This document shows positions 1-8,091 of a DNA stretch of 32,135 bases, in pieces. Origin of the DNA: Lentisphaerota bacterium (GTDB lineage Bacteria; Verrucomicrobiota; Lentisphaeria; Oligosphaerales; JABHEG01); the NCBI GenBank assembly GCA_018676675.1, contig JABHEG010000124.1, forward strand, positions 1-32,135. The letters are read 5' to 3'. Within the stretch, counting starts at the first letter, position 1. Each line of letters starts with the position of its first letter. The notes beneath the pieces are model-generated. The model searched no databases. It had not been told where the DNA came from and worked only from the letters and a program-made list of their open reading frames with translations. A program made the position numbers and the translations under genes.

Positions 1-857
1 TTCTTGAGTGCTCCGATGCCACAAGCTTTTTCTCGTTCGAGTGCCTCCAGGACGGCTTCCATCCCCGCCGCCCACGGTATGGATTGGGCAACCGTGCCGC
101 GGTGCTTCCTGAACGGCTGCATGTGAACCGCCTCCGGCGCGATTCTGGCCGCCGTGCATGGAGGAATTACCCCAAGCCAATCAATGCCCTCATCCGGGAA
201 AGCCAACGCCGTCGTTGCCACTAACATACCCGCTTTTGACTGTCCCGTCATGAGCGGTTGGTTGAAGCGAGCCGCGAACACACTGTCTGCGTGTTGTGAA
301 TGCACAGCCAACCCGACGATCTCTCCCGGATACTCCGGGTAGGCCTGCTGCATCGCTGCTGAAGGCTCACCGAGTTTCTCCGCCGCTCGGCCGATCAGCA
401 TGGCTGTAACCTCACTCAGATGCACGGTTCTGCCGTCGCTGAGGCAGGGGTAAGATCCGACAGGACCATTGACCAGGGACCGGAACACCACGCCTTCCTT
501 CTCCAGCTGAGTCACCAGCCGTTGGGGATCTCCTTGATCCTCGTAGAACCCAATGTGCCCGTTGGCGACGTAGGCCAACTCGTTCCGGGCATCAACGAAG
601 GGGTGTCCGTACTCGATACCACCGCCGCTCTTGCTGCGGCTGTGAATGATGCCTACCGTTCCGGGAAGGGCGTCCGCATCCGTCTGCGCGAGTAACGTGG
701 ACAGATCGCCGATCACCTTCCGGACGTGGAGCTGTCCGGCATCCACCGTGGCTATCCCCGTGTAGTAGCCCCCCGCAAAGCCTTCCTGCCGATCCATCAT
801 CGCGATCAGGATCGGCGCGGCTCTCTCATCTCCGACATAGCCGGCCAGGTTACACAT
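1..857 (-). CDS. Class II (Ntn-type) glutamine amidotransferase, 3' end beyond the window
   Basis: This reading frame is open from an ATG at 857 down to base 1, about 285 residues, with no stop in the window, so the gene is cut by the left edge. It begins Met-Cys, and Cys2 would become the N-terminal nucleophile after Met removal. Motifs line up with the glutaminase domain of glucosamine-6-phosphate synthase: H72-S-R74 (GlmS HTRWAT), G84-H-P-F (AHPH) and A98-N99-G100 (the Asn-Gly oxyanion pair), at nearly GlmS numbering. The later GlmS SETDTE loop, whose Asp binds glutamine, is not recognisable. The visible part shows no sugar-isomerase domain. The start overlaps the ATPase stop by 8 bp and has AGGGA just upstream, so it looks translationally coupled to the transporter. 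It probably hydrolyses or transfers glutamine amide nitrogen; the acceptor is unknown. Confidence 0.85.
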   Translation of the reverse strand, partial: MCNLAGYVGDERAAPILIAMMDRQEGFAGGYYTGIATVDAGQLHVRKVIGDLSTLLAQTDADALPGTVGIIHSRSKSGGGIEYGHPFVDARNELAYVANGHIGFYEDQGDPQRLVTQLEKEGVVFRSLVNGPVGSYPCLSDGRTVHLSEVTAMLIGRAAEKLGEPSAAMQQAYPEYPGEIVGLAVHSQHADSVFAARFNQPLMTGQSKAGMLVATTALAFPDEGIDWLGVIPPCTAARIAPEAVHMQPFRKHRGTVAQSIPWAAGMEAVLEALEREKACGIGALK

Positions 858-1530
858 CCGGTCCCTCGGGTGCTTGATTGGTCTGTCCGGCATGCTCGCT
901 GATCAGCCTGCCGTCCTGTATGCGCAGCAGTGTGTCGGCCAGTTCCCGCGCTTCGGTGGGACTGTGCGTGATATGCAGGGTGGTAACGTGCGATTCGGCG
1001 GCAACGCGCCGCAAGAGCTCACACATGTCACCCCGCGTTTCTTCGTCAAGAGAGCTGAGTGGCTCGTCCAGACACAGGATTGTTGGATGGAAGGCGAGGG
1101 CCCGTCCCAGGGCGACTCGCTGTCGTTCCCCTCCGCTCAGTCCCTGGGGGTAACGCTCCAGCAGGTGTCCGACCGCCAGCTGTTCTGCGAGTTCCTCCGC
1201 TCTGCTGTCAATGGCCTCCTGGTCCCAGCCCCGCACGGTAAGGGCGAATCCCAGTTGGTTGCGAATGGTCATGGTGGTGAAAAGGGCTGCATCCTGCGGC
1301 ACGTACCCGATGCCTCGATCAGCTGCCTTCACGCGGGTCACGTCTTTGCCGTCAAGGAGGATGCGTCCTGCCGCGGGTCGGCGGAGCCCGCAGATGGCTT
1401 CGAGCACGCTGGTCTTGCCGCATGCCGTTCGGCCCATCAGGACCCCGTACGTTCCCGACGGAATGCGGAACGAGATGTCTTCGAGTGCGAACGTTCCGGC
1501 CCGCACGCACAGATCTTTGACCTCAATCAT
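850..1530 (-). CDS. ABC transporter ATP-binding protein, ModC-like, without TOBE/MOP domain
   Basis: 226 residues forming one ABC ATPase domain that powers import by the adjacent permease and binding protein. Visible motifs are Walker A G33-x4-G-K-T40 in the unusual form GRTACGKT, Q-loop Gln79 in YVPQD, signature LSGGERQ from about residue 131, Walker B ILCLDEP with D155 and E156, and the H-loop His189. ModC and related anion-transport ATPases usually carry a C-terminal TOBE or MOP regulatory domain and run to about 350 residues. This one stops soon after the H-loop, so it lacks the oxyanion-sensing tail. Its ATG overlaps the permease stop by 4 bp (1527-1530), and its end overlaps the amidotransferase start. 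The molybdate or tungstate assignment comes from its neighbours and is not certain. Confidence 0.9.
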   Translation of the reverse strand: MIEVKDLCVRAGTFALEDISFRIPSGTYGVLMGRTACGKTSVLEAICGLRRPAAGRILLDGKDVTRVKAADRGIGYVPQDAALFTTMTIRNQLGFALTVRGWDQEAIDSRAEELAEQLAVGHLLERYPQGLSGGERQRVALGRALAFHPTILCLDEPLSSLDEETRGDMCELLRRVAAESHVTTLHITHSPTEARELADTLLRIQDGRLISEHAGQTNQAPEGPDV

Positions 1531-2369
1531 AGGCGCAGACCCTCATAGGCACCGCTGCGGGCGAAGAACCGCACGACGAGCAAGACGAAGACGGCGGCCA
1601 GCACCATCAGCAGTGAGACCGCGACAGCAGCCTCAATATTTCCTACACTCAGTTCCAGAAACACGGTTGTGGGCATGACTTCCGTGCGCAATCGTGTGGC
1701 CCCGCAGAAGATGAGGATGGGGCCGAATTCACCCAGTGCCCGGGCCCAGGCAAGCGTCCCTGCTGCAAGCATACCTTCGCGGGTTTGAGGCAGGACGACC
1801 ATCCAGAACGCCTGGCTGCGTGAACAGCCCAAGGTGAACGCCACCTGTTCCTGGCGCGGGCTGATCTGGTCAAAGGTCGTCCGCATGGTGCGGACGGCGA
1901 ACGCGCACGCCACCATGAATTGGGCCAGAATCACCCCGGGGACAGCATACGTAATCGGGATGAAACGCTCAACGAACTGTCCCGGCCAGGTACGGAAGAG
2001 GATGAGCAGGCTCAGGCCGATTACCAACGGTGGAAGAACGATCGGGATGTCAAGCAGGGCATCCACGATTGCCTTTCCCCGAAACTCAAAGCGGGACATC
2101 AGATAGCCGATCGGGACAGCAACCCAAAGGGAAAGCAACGCCGTCATGCTACACGAAAGGAGGCTCAGGCGAACCGCATAGCGGATCTCTCGACTGGCGA
2201 AAGAGGCGAGCAGATGCCCTGGCGAGGTGAAGGCGAGATCGGCCAACAGCATGCCTGCTATTAACAGGACGTACGTTCCCCCCAGTACGAGCAGGCAGGC
2301 GAGGAAAGGAACATCACTCCCTGCCCTGTGCTCACCAGACGCACGTCGATGTTCGCCTTCAGCGTTCAT
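1527..2369 (-). CDS. ABC transporter permease, ModB/TupB-like
   Basis: 280 residues, very hydrophobic, with several membrane segments starting near residue 25 (FLACLLVLGGTYVLLIAGML). The cytoplasmic EAA loop that contacts the ATPase is clear: LGCSRSQAFWMVVLPQ, followed by ARALGEFGPILI, a hallmark of the molybdate/sulfate/tungstate permease family. Length fits a homodimeric ModB-type subunit, though ModB is often a little shorter; a polar N-terminal stretch of about 20 residues accounts for the excess. The start overlaps the binding-protein stop by 4 bp (2366-2369) and the stop overlaps the ATPase start by 4 bp, so this is a coupled operon. The substrate is inferred as an oxyanion such as molybdate or tungstate, but the sequence alone does not settle it. 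Confidence 0.88.
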   Translation of the reverse strand: MNAEGEHRRASGEHRAGSDVPFLACLLVLGGTYVLLIAGMLLADLAFTSPGHLLASFASREIRYAVRLSLLSCSMTALLSLWVAVPIGYLMSRFEFRGKAIVDALLDIPIVLPPLVIGLSLLILFRTWPGQFVERFIPITYAVPGVILAQFMVACAFAVRTMRTTFDQISPRQEQVAFTLGCSRSQAFWMVVLPQTREGMLAAGTLAWARALGEFGPILIFCGATRLRTEVMPTTVFLELSVGNIEAAVAVSLLMVLAAVFVLLVVRFFARSGAYEGLRL

Positions 2370-3913
2370 TCGCTCTGCCCATTGGGCGGGGTGGTCAGCA
2401 ACCGAAAGCCGCTTCCCATGTAACGTCTCCGGGAGCGTTTCGAACAGAGGGCCCGGAGCAGCCGGTGCGTCAGCAAGGGGTAGGTCGTCTCCTGCGAAAC
2501 GGCGAAGGGCTGAACGGCCTTCGCATCCGGGTGGCTGATGCGCACGATATCGAGATGCTCAAGAACACGGGCAACGTTGGCCTCGTAGACAATGACGGCG
2601 TCGAGAGTCCCGGTGCGCAACTGGTTCACCAGCAGGTCGGCGGTTGGCGTCTGGGACTTGTTGTTCGCCATAACCCCTTCCAGCAGCCCGGCGTCCTTGA
2701 GGAGCCGGGAAGTGAGGGCCCCCAACGCGCTCTGCTTCGGGTTCGCGACACCAAGTTTGCATCCTTCCGCGGCCAGGTCCGCCAAGCCCCCGATGCCCTT
2801 CGGGTTGCCTTTGCCGACCGCGATAATGATGTCCGTCTCGGAGAGATCAGTCGAGTCCAGGAACAGATCCTGGACCTCGTCCATGAACGAAACGTCACAG
2901 GCGAAGTAGGCATCGGGCCGTTCGCCTGCTTTGATTTGGGCAACCAGGATCCCGCACCCGTTGTACACGCGTGTCACCCGGCATCCCTCCCGCGCTTCAA
3001 ACGCTCGGAGCGTGTCCTCGATGGCGGATCGGTTAACTCCTCCGCTCAGGAGAAGGATCTCCGGCGTTTCTGCCCACGGATCGCCGCGGATTGGCTCGTA
3101 GCCGGATTTCTGGAACACCCGGCCTCCCTTGCTCGGTGCGCTGAGGTAACGGGCGAGGCGAAGAGCGTCCGTGGCCCGTTTCGAACAGCTCAGAACGCCG
3201 ACGGTGACGTGCATCACAAAGGCTGGATCAGCACTGAGGGGGCAGACGATCTTGAGCTCCGGGTACTGGCGGGCGGTGGCGTCCCAGATGATTCCCACAT
3301 CGACCGTGCCAATCTTGATATCGTTAGCCACTTCGTTGACTGTTGGCTTGAATACGCCGCGCGCCCGGGCTGCTGCCTCGACCTTCTCCCAGAGCCCTGC
3401 GACCTCCAAGGCTTTGCGCGTCTGTTTGCCGATCGAGGCGGCTCCGGGGTTCCCGAGCCCCAGCCGGAGATCCGCCCCGAGCAGATCCTCGACGGTCTCA
3501 ATGCCTTTCGGGTTGTCGGCCGGCACCGCTATCACCGGCCGCAGCGTGGCCAGGGGAAGGGCCTCCTCGACCAACTCCTTCTCCCGGGCCATATCGATGA
3601 AACTACTGTCCCCGGCCAGGTAGAGATCTCCGAGCCTGGCGATCTGCAGGTTGCTGAGAAGTGTCCCCGATCCGGCGTACTGCAGACGAATAGGGATGCC
3701 GGTCTCGGCTGTAAAGGCCGCGACCACCGCGTTCACCGGTGGTTTGATCCCGGCCGCACAGTAGAAAATAAGGGGGCCCTCGGAGGGTTTTCCGGCACCA
3801 CTTCCTCCCGCTGGCTTTGCCCCCGAGCGGCTGTTGACATACAGCAGTGCTGAGAGAAGCCCGACTACCACGACCGTCAGGCCGATTGCCCACATTCTAT
3901 TCGGTGATTGCAT
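2366..3913 (-). CDS. Membrane-anchored protein with two tandem ModA-like substrate-binding domains
   Basis: I place the start at the ATG at 3913, giving 515 residues. An earlier in-frame ATG at 4027 would add 38 polar residues before the membrane segment. The chosen start has a purine-rich AGGAAAGAG region upstream and puts a hydrophobic anchor at residues 7-26. A Gly/Pro/Ala linker leads into a first ModA-like domain (about 47-275; LIFYCAAG, QYAGSGTLL, VDVGIIWDA) and a second (about 284-490; ILLLSGGV, VYNGCGILV, LDAVIVYEA). Each domain keeps the family pattern of an N-terminal strand, a GSG or GCG loop and a DLYLAGD or DAYFACD strand. ModA proteins normally have one such domain of about 230 residues, so this is a natural duplication and fusion. 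It is the first gene of the transporter operon. Confidence 0.85.
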   Translation of the reverse strand: MQSPNRMWAIGLTVVVVGLLSALLYVNSRSGAKPAGGSGAGKPSEGPLIFYCAAGIKPPVNAVVAAFTAETGIPIRLQYAGSGTLLSNLQIARLGDLYLAGDSSFIDMAREKELVEEALPLATLRPVIAVPADNPKGIETVEDLLGADLRLGLGNPGAASIGKQTRKALEVAGLWEKVEAAARARGVFKPTVNEVANDIKIGTVDVGIIWDATARQYPELKIVCPLSADPAFVMHVTVGVLSCSKRATDALRLARYLSAPSKGGRVFQKSGYEPIRGDPWAETPEILLLSGGVNRSAIEDTLRAFEAREGCRVTRVYNGCGILVAQIKAGERPDAYFACDVSFMDEVQDLFLDSTDLSETDIIIAVGKGNPKGIGGLADLAAEGCKLGVANPKQSALGALTSRLLKDAGLLEGVMANNKSQTPTADLLVNQLRTGTLDAVIVYEANVARVLEHLDIVRISHPDAKAVQPFAVSQETTYPLLTHRLLRALCSKRSRRRYMGSGFRLLTTPPNGQSE

Positions 3914-4140
3914 ACGGCCTATTCTCTTTCCTTCTTTCCCAAGCGTGCACGCGGCTCGTGTGCGGCTGAGACCAGCCGGACCGTTGCACAGTGTACGATG
4001 CCTGCTATCCCACGAGAAGTCCAGCAACGGCAGGATTCAGTGATACGGTCAAAGCGGGGGCAGCCACGGCCGTTGGCGGGCTTCCGGGCCGACGGGGGCT
4101 TGGGAAGGCGCTAGAGTACGGGCAATCGGGGCATGGCAGC

Positions 4141-4178
4141 CCTCCCACGTCGGCCGCACGTGACCTCAATGTGGGAGG
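4141..4178. promoter_or_regulatory. Inverted repeat in the divergent intergenic region
   Basis: CCTCCCAC at 4141-4148 is matched by its exact reverse complement GTGGGAGG at 4171-4178. A competing inner hairpin CACGT-N7-ACGTG lies at 4146-4162. It sits between the divergently transcribed transporter operon and the gene at 4302. It could be an operator or an RNA hairpin in a leader. The rest of the 388-bp gap 3914-4301 shows no convincing gene and no molybdenum-cofactor riboswitch that I can recognise. Confidence 0.3.
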
Positions 4179-4228
4179 CGGTGCCATCCGGCGACCTATT
4201 CCCGGCCACATTTTGCCCCCACTAGGCT

Positions 4229-4253
4229 GGAACACCGCCACTGGCAGTGTTCC
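4229..4253. promoter_or_regulatory. Candidate operator: 25-bp dyad GGAACAC-N11-GTGTTCC
   Basis: The two 7-bp arms are perfect reverse complements, and a smaller dyad CACTG-G-CAGTG lies inside. The site ends 48 bp upstream of the start at 4302, a usual distance for a repressor or activator site. It is followed by the direct repeat TTACCGTTACCG. A single GGAACAC half-site also occurs at 10769-10775, in front of the amidase and the 869-aa protein gene. The binding protein is unknown. Confidence 0.35.
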
Positions 4254-4301
4254 ATTACCGTTACCGTCCGAGAGGCACAGAGACACGCTTGGTGAAGACC
4301 C

Positions 4302-4535
4302 ATGTCCGGCTTCGGCAAAACCACAACGACTGATCCGGTGAACAGGACCCGTGCCGTGGCTCGGGACGTCCTCGGACCGAGAATCACGTCCACCGGTGGT
4401 CCCTTTTCATACGTGCCGCGTGCCATCGAACATGAGGACTATCTGCTCATCACGTTCTCGCGCAACAAGAAGAGCGTCGAGGTGATCAAGGTTCCGCTTT
4501 CGGCCGTCGAGGCCTTGTTCGAGTCGGCCCCCTGA
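4302..4535 (+). CDS. Small protein of unknown function (77 aa)
   Basis: 77 residues starting MSGFGKTTTTDPV. It contains a beta-rich middle (YVPRAIEHEDYLLITFSRN) and ends in a short acidic helix. There is no signal peptide and no membrane segment. A modest GGTGAAG lies about 5 bp before the ATG. Its stop at 4533-4535 overlaps the strong ribosome-binding site AGGAGGAG (4535-4542) of the oxidoreductase gene, so the two are probably co-transcribed. I do not recognise the family. Support is the spacing, the codon pattern (GC-rich third positions like its neighbours) and the absence of a better frame. It could still be a chance open frame in the leader. Confidence 0.5.
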   Translation: MSGFGKTTTTDPVNRTRAVARDVLGPRITSTGGPFSYVPRAIEHEDYLLITFSRNKKSVEVIKVPLSAVEALFESAP

Positions 4536-4550
4536 GGAGGAGAGTCACGC

Positions 4551-5882
4551 ATGGTTTCCGGGCGTCCTGACGACACACTTCCACGTCTACCGGATCAGAC
4601 CGAGTCTCCCCCTGTTGTCGCCTGGTGTCGCGATCTTCCCGTGCGCTATGACGCTGATGTCGCCGTGGTCGGTGGAGGAATCGCCGGTGTGTCGGCGGCC
4701 TGCGCCGCTGCCCGTTCGGGAGCAAGCGTCATACTGGTCGAGAGGTTCGGTGTCACCGGTGGTGTGCTGACGACAGGTGGCGTGGCGAATTTTTGCGGGC
4801 AGATGGAAGGGCAGGGCGAGGTGTTCGACGCGATCCTGGCCGACCTTCGCGCGTTTCGGGCCCTCGGTGAGAAAGGGCAGGGGGCCCAGCCTGTGGACCG
4901 GCCCACCGTCTTCCATTACGAGATCCTGGCGGTCGTTCTCCAGGAGCTGTTGCTGCGCCGCGGGGTCAAGCTGCTTCTGCACACGCGGTTCATCGACGCC
5001 CGAGTGACGGCAGGGCGGATCACTGAGTGTGTGGTCTGCGGCATGTCCGGTCCCGAGGCATTGCGGGCCAGGCAGTTCATCGACTGTAGCGGGGAATCTG
5101 TCCTGGCCCGAGCCGCCGGCTGCGCAACCCTCAAGGGCAGCGAACGCAGCGTGTACCAGCTTCCCATGTCTATGATGTACTTCGTCCGGCACATTGCCCC
5201 GGAAGCCGTCGTTGAGCATCTCCCAGCGGGCTGGTTCGAGCCCGTCCGGGACCGAAACGAACTTCCCATGACGAGCATATGGCCTGACGGACCGGGCGGC
5301 AACGCAATCAAAATCAAGGTCCCGATGTACGATTCGACCGACACGGAGAGCCTGACCGCAGCTGAGATTCGCGGGCGTCGGCGCATGATGGAGGTGATGG
5401 ACTACCACCAACGGATCGAGAAGAAGTCCTGGCGTCTCGACCATTGCTCCCCCATCATCGGCATCCGTGAAGGTTGCCGCGTCGCCGGGGACTACGTTCT
5501 CACCGTGGATGACTGTCGGGCAGGACGGGCGTTTGAGGACGGTGTGGCCCGGGGGACATTCTGTCTTGACGGGCACAAGCCGGATGATGACAAGCGCACG
5601 TACATTCTGCCGGAAAATGAACTCGGGATTCCCCCCTACCAGATCCCGCTCCGCAGCTTGATTGCCCGCGATCTCCGCAATCTGATGATGGCCGGGCGTA
5701 ACCTCTCGGCCGATCAACTGGCCCTCTCCTCCGCCAGAGTGGCAACGTCCGGTTCCATGATGGGGCAGGCCGCCGGCATCGCTGCCGCAATGGCCGTGAC
5801 GGAGGGGTGCGATCTCCGCAGTCTGGCCCCGCAGGCTGTCCGGGACGAAGTGACGGCGCGCGGCGCCTGGCTGGAGGTCTGA
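4551..5882 (+). CDS. FAD-dependent oxidoreductase (FAD_oxidored family)
   Basis: 443 residues. A Rossmann dinucleotide-binding motif lies near the N-terminus (ADVAVVGGGIAGVSAA, G41-G-G-x-x-G46), followed by the FAD ribose-binding acid in ILVERFG and the glycine-rich TGGVLTTGGVANF. The C-terminal FAD-contact stretch MMAGRNLSADQLAL...GQAAGIAAAMA is typical of this family, which is common in glycan- and sugar-degrading operons of PVC bacteria. No signal peptide is seen, so it should act in the cytoplasm. The start follows AGGAGGAG (4535-4542) at 8-bp spacing. Only 6 bp separate its stop from the sialidase-like gene, and the GGAGG for that gene lies inside this one. It may oxidise a sugar released by the neighbouring glycosidases; the substrate is an inference. 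Confidence 0.9.
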   Translation: MVSGRPDDTLPRLPDQTESPPVVAWCRDLPVRYDADVAVVGGGIAGVSAACAAARSGASVILVERFGVTGGVLTTGGVANFCGQMEGQGEVFDAILADLRAFRALGEKGQGAQPVDRPTVFHYEILAVVLQELLLRRGVKLLLHTRFIDARVTAGRITECVVCGMSGPEALRARQFIDCSGESVLARAAGCATLKGSERSVYQLPMSMMYFVRHIAPEAVVEHLPAGWFEPVRDRNELPMTSIWPDGPGGNAIKIKVPMYDSTDTESLTAAEIRGRRRMMEVMDYHQRIEKKSWRLDHCSPIIGIREGCRVAGDYVLTVDDCRAGRAFEDGVARGTFCLDGHKPDDDKRTYILPENELGIPPYQIPLRSLIARDLRNLMMAGRNLSADQLALSSARVATSGSMMGQAAGIAAAMAVTEGCDLRSLAPQAVRDEVTARGAWLEV

Positions 5883-5888
5883 AGCCCA

Positions 5889-8057
5889 ATGAGACCAACA
5901 TGCATGCATATCGTGACGACGCTGGCTGCCCCGATGATGGGTGTGACGGCGGACCAGCCCGGAATGGTCGCCCGGGAGTTCATCTATGAGACGGCCTCGT
6001 TCCCGAGCTGCCATGCTTCGACGATCGCAGAGACGACCGATGGCGGGATCGTTGCCGCCTGGTTTGGCGGGACACGAGAGAAGAACCCCGATGTGACCAT
6101 CTGGGTCTCTCGCCGGATCAGTTCTTCCTCCTGGACCGCACCGGTCGAGGTCGCCGACGGTGTCCAGCCTGACGGCACCCGCCATCCGTGCTGGAATCCG
6201 GTGCTGTTCCAGCCCGCGGAAGGGCCTCTGATGTTGTTCTACAAGGTGGGGCCCGATCCCCGTACATGGTGGGGGTTACTGCGGACATCGCCGGACGGAG
6301 GGCAGACGTGGGGGGACCCGCAACGCCTCCCGGCAGATGTCTTCGGCCCGATCAAGAACAAGCCTGTCCAGCTGCCAAACGGCGACATTCTCTCGCCCTC
6401 AAGCACCGAGGACCACGGCTGGCGCATGCATGTTGAGCGCAGTTCTGATGGCGGGGAGTCCTGGTCCGCAACGCCGGCCCTCAATGACGGCAAAGCGATC
6501 GGTGCTATTCAGCCGAGCATCCTCTTCACCTGGGGCGATCGGCTTGTCGCTGTTGGCCGCACGCGTCAGGAGAAGGTGTTCCACATCGCCACCGAGGATC
6601 TCGGTCGGACCTGGGGCGAAATGACCCTCATTGATCTGCCCAACCCGAACTCGGGCACAGACGCTGTGACGTTGCAGGATGGGCGGCATCTGCTGGTCTA
6701 CAACCATACGCCGAAACGCCGTTTCCCTCTCAATGTAGCTGTTTCCGCCGATGGCCGGCAATGGGACGCAGCCCTCGTACTCGAAGACCAGCCGGGGGAA
6801 TACAGCTACCCCGCCGTCATTCAGAGTCGGGACGGGCTTGTCCACATCACCTATACCTGGAAGCGCGAGCGCGTTCGCTATGTCGTGCTTGATCCCCGCA
6901 GACTTGTCCTGCGGCCGCTGGTCGGCGGCGAGTGGCCTGTGGCAGCGCCAGCCGCCCGGAGCGCCATCACCAATTGTCCCGATTGGCGAGATGGGAAGCC
7001 CGTTGCATTGGCCGACGTGCAGCGACCCCCGGTCGACACTGCGTTTCTATACCGGCCCGAGACCGAGTGGACCTATTCGCACCACGCCGGCATCACCCAC
7101 TTCAACGGCCGATTCCATGCCATCTGGTCCAACAGCCGTGAAGATGAGGATGCACCCGGACAGCGCGTGCTTGCCGCGTCTTCTGCAGACTTCACACACT
7201 GGACCGAGCCAACTCCCCTGGTGGACTCGGTGACCGACGGAAACGGCGTGGAACGCGTGCTCACCGCGGCAGGTTTCCATCAACACGCGGGAGTCCTTGT
7301 CGCTTACTTCGGGAACTACGGGCCCAACAAAGAGAGCACGTGCCTGCAGGCGGTGACCACGACCGATGGTGAAACGTGGAGCCCCGTCCGTGACATGGGC
7401 GTCCCGGTAAATCCGAATCATCCCCCCCAGGCCACGGCTTCCGGCCGTTTGATCATCAGCGGCAACATCTCCTTCCCCTACACCGATGACCCAGCCGGCC
7501 TGACCGGGTGGCAGATGTCCGGCATCTATCCGCCAGGCATGGCCGCGACGATCAAGGACGATCCTGCGTCATTCTGGCAAGTGGCCAAGCGCCAGGCGTG
7601 GGAGGTGGCTCTCTGCGAGGGATCGTTCTACCAGACGGACGACAGCGCCCTCCACATGCTTCTGCGCGGAACCGGCAAGCAGCACCGGAGCCGGCTCTGG
7701 CTCTCTGAGAGCCGCGACGACGGAGCGACATGGTCGGAACCGATTGAGACTGAGTTCAGCGATACCGATGCCAAGTTCCACCTCGGGCGCTTGCCCGACG
7801 GGCGTTTCTACTACGTCGGCAACCCGATTGGCCGTGGCCGCACGCCGTTGGTTCTGTCTCTGTCCCAGGATGGTGTCCACTTCGACAAGCACGTCATCCT
7901 CGGGGAGGACAGCTATGAGCAACGCTGCCCCGGCCGCTGGAAGGGCGGCGAGTATGGCTATCCACACACTCTGATCCACGAGGGCTCCCTCTACACGATC
8001 GTCTCTCGGCAGAAGGAGGCCGTCCAAGTCCTGCGTGTTGCTCTGTCCGATTTGTGA
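5889..8057 (+). CDS. Two-domain sialidase-like protein (tandem BNR/Asp-box propellers)
   Basis: 722 residues with two sialidase-like beta-propellers in one chain. The first (about 25-335) opens with SCHASTIAETTDGGIVAAWFGG and has Asp-boxes near residues 134 (SPDGGQTW), 185 (SSDGGESW) and 235 (TEDLGRTW). The second (about 390-720) has boxes near 492 (TTDGETW) and 608 (SRDDGATW). The BNR family includes exo-alpha-sialidases that cleave terminal sialic acid, but also lyases and inactive members. I cannot confirm the arginine triad, so activity is uncertain. No clear signal peptide is present: the N-terminus MRPTCMHIVTTLAAPMMG is only weakly hydrophobic, and Met26 is an alternative start. GGAGG at 5873-5877 supports the ATG at 5889. 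It is co-transcribed with the FAD oxidoreductase. Confidence 0.85.
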   Translation: MRPTCMHIVTTLAAPMMGVTADQPGMVAREFIYETASFPSCHASTIAETTDGGIVAAWFGGTREKNPDVTIWVSRRISSSSWTAPVEVADGVQPDGTRHPCWNPVLFQPAEGPLMLFYKVGPDPRTWWGLLRTSPDGGQTWGDPQRLPADVFGPIKNKPVQLPNGDILSPSSTEDHGWRMHVERSSDGGESWSATPALNDGKAIGAIQPSILFTWGDRLVAVGRTRQEKVFHIATEDLGRTWGEMTLIDLPNPNSGTDAVTLQDGRHLLVYNHTPKRRFPLNVAVSADGRQWDAALVLEDQPGEYSYPAVIQSRDGLVHITYTWKRERVRYVVLDPRRLVLRPLVGGEWPVAAPAARSAITNCPDWRDGKPVALADVQRPPVDTAFLYRPETEWTYSHHAGITHFNGRFHAIWSNSREDEDAPGQRVLAASSADFTHWTEPTPLVDSVTDGNGVERVLTAAGFHQHAGVLVAYFGNYGPNKESTCLQAVTTTDGETWSPVRDMGVPVNPNHPPQATASGRLIISGNISFPYTDDPAGLTGWQMSGIYPPGMAATIKDDPASFWQVAKRQAWEVALCEGSFYQTDDSALHMLLRGTGKQHRSRLWLSESRDDGATWSEPIETEFSDTDAKFHLGRLPDGRFYYVGNPIGRGRTPLVLSLSQDGVHFDKHVILGEDSYEQRCPGRWKGGEYGYPHTLIHEGSLYTIVSRQKEAVQVLRVALSDL

Positions 8058-8091
8058 TCGCCTCAAACGGCGTGACCGGAATGGTGGTGAT

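Noticed and set aside
2465..3853. 462-codon plus-strand open frame opposite the binding-protein gene
   Set aside because: The minus-strand frame has clear ModA-like motifs and operon overlaps; this one has none.
3914..4301. Molybdenum-cofactor riboswitch or ModE operator before the transporter operon
   Set aside because: I could not find the conserved elements of either; only the two unrelated dyads are visible.
4587..6185. 532-codon open frame on the minus strand opposite the FAD oxidoreductase gene
   Set aside because: It is antisense to a clearly conserved enzyme, has Pro/His/Arg/Gly-rich composition and no domain, as expected from GC-rich antisense frames.
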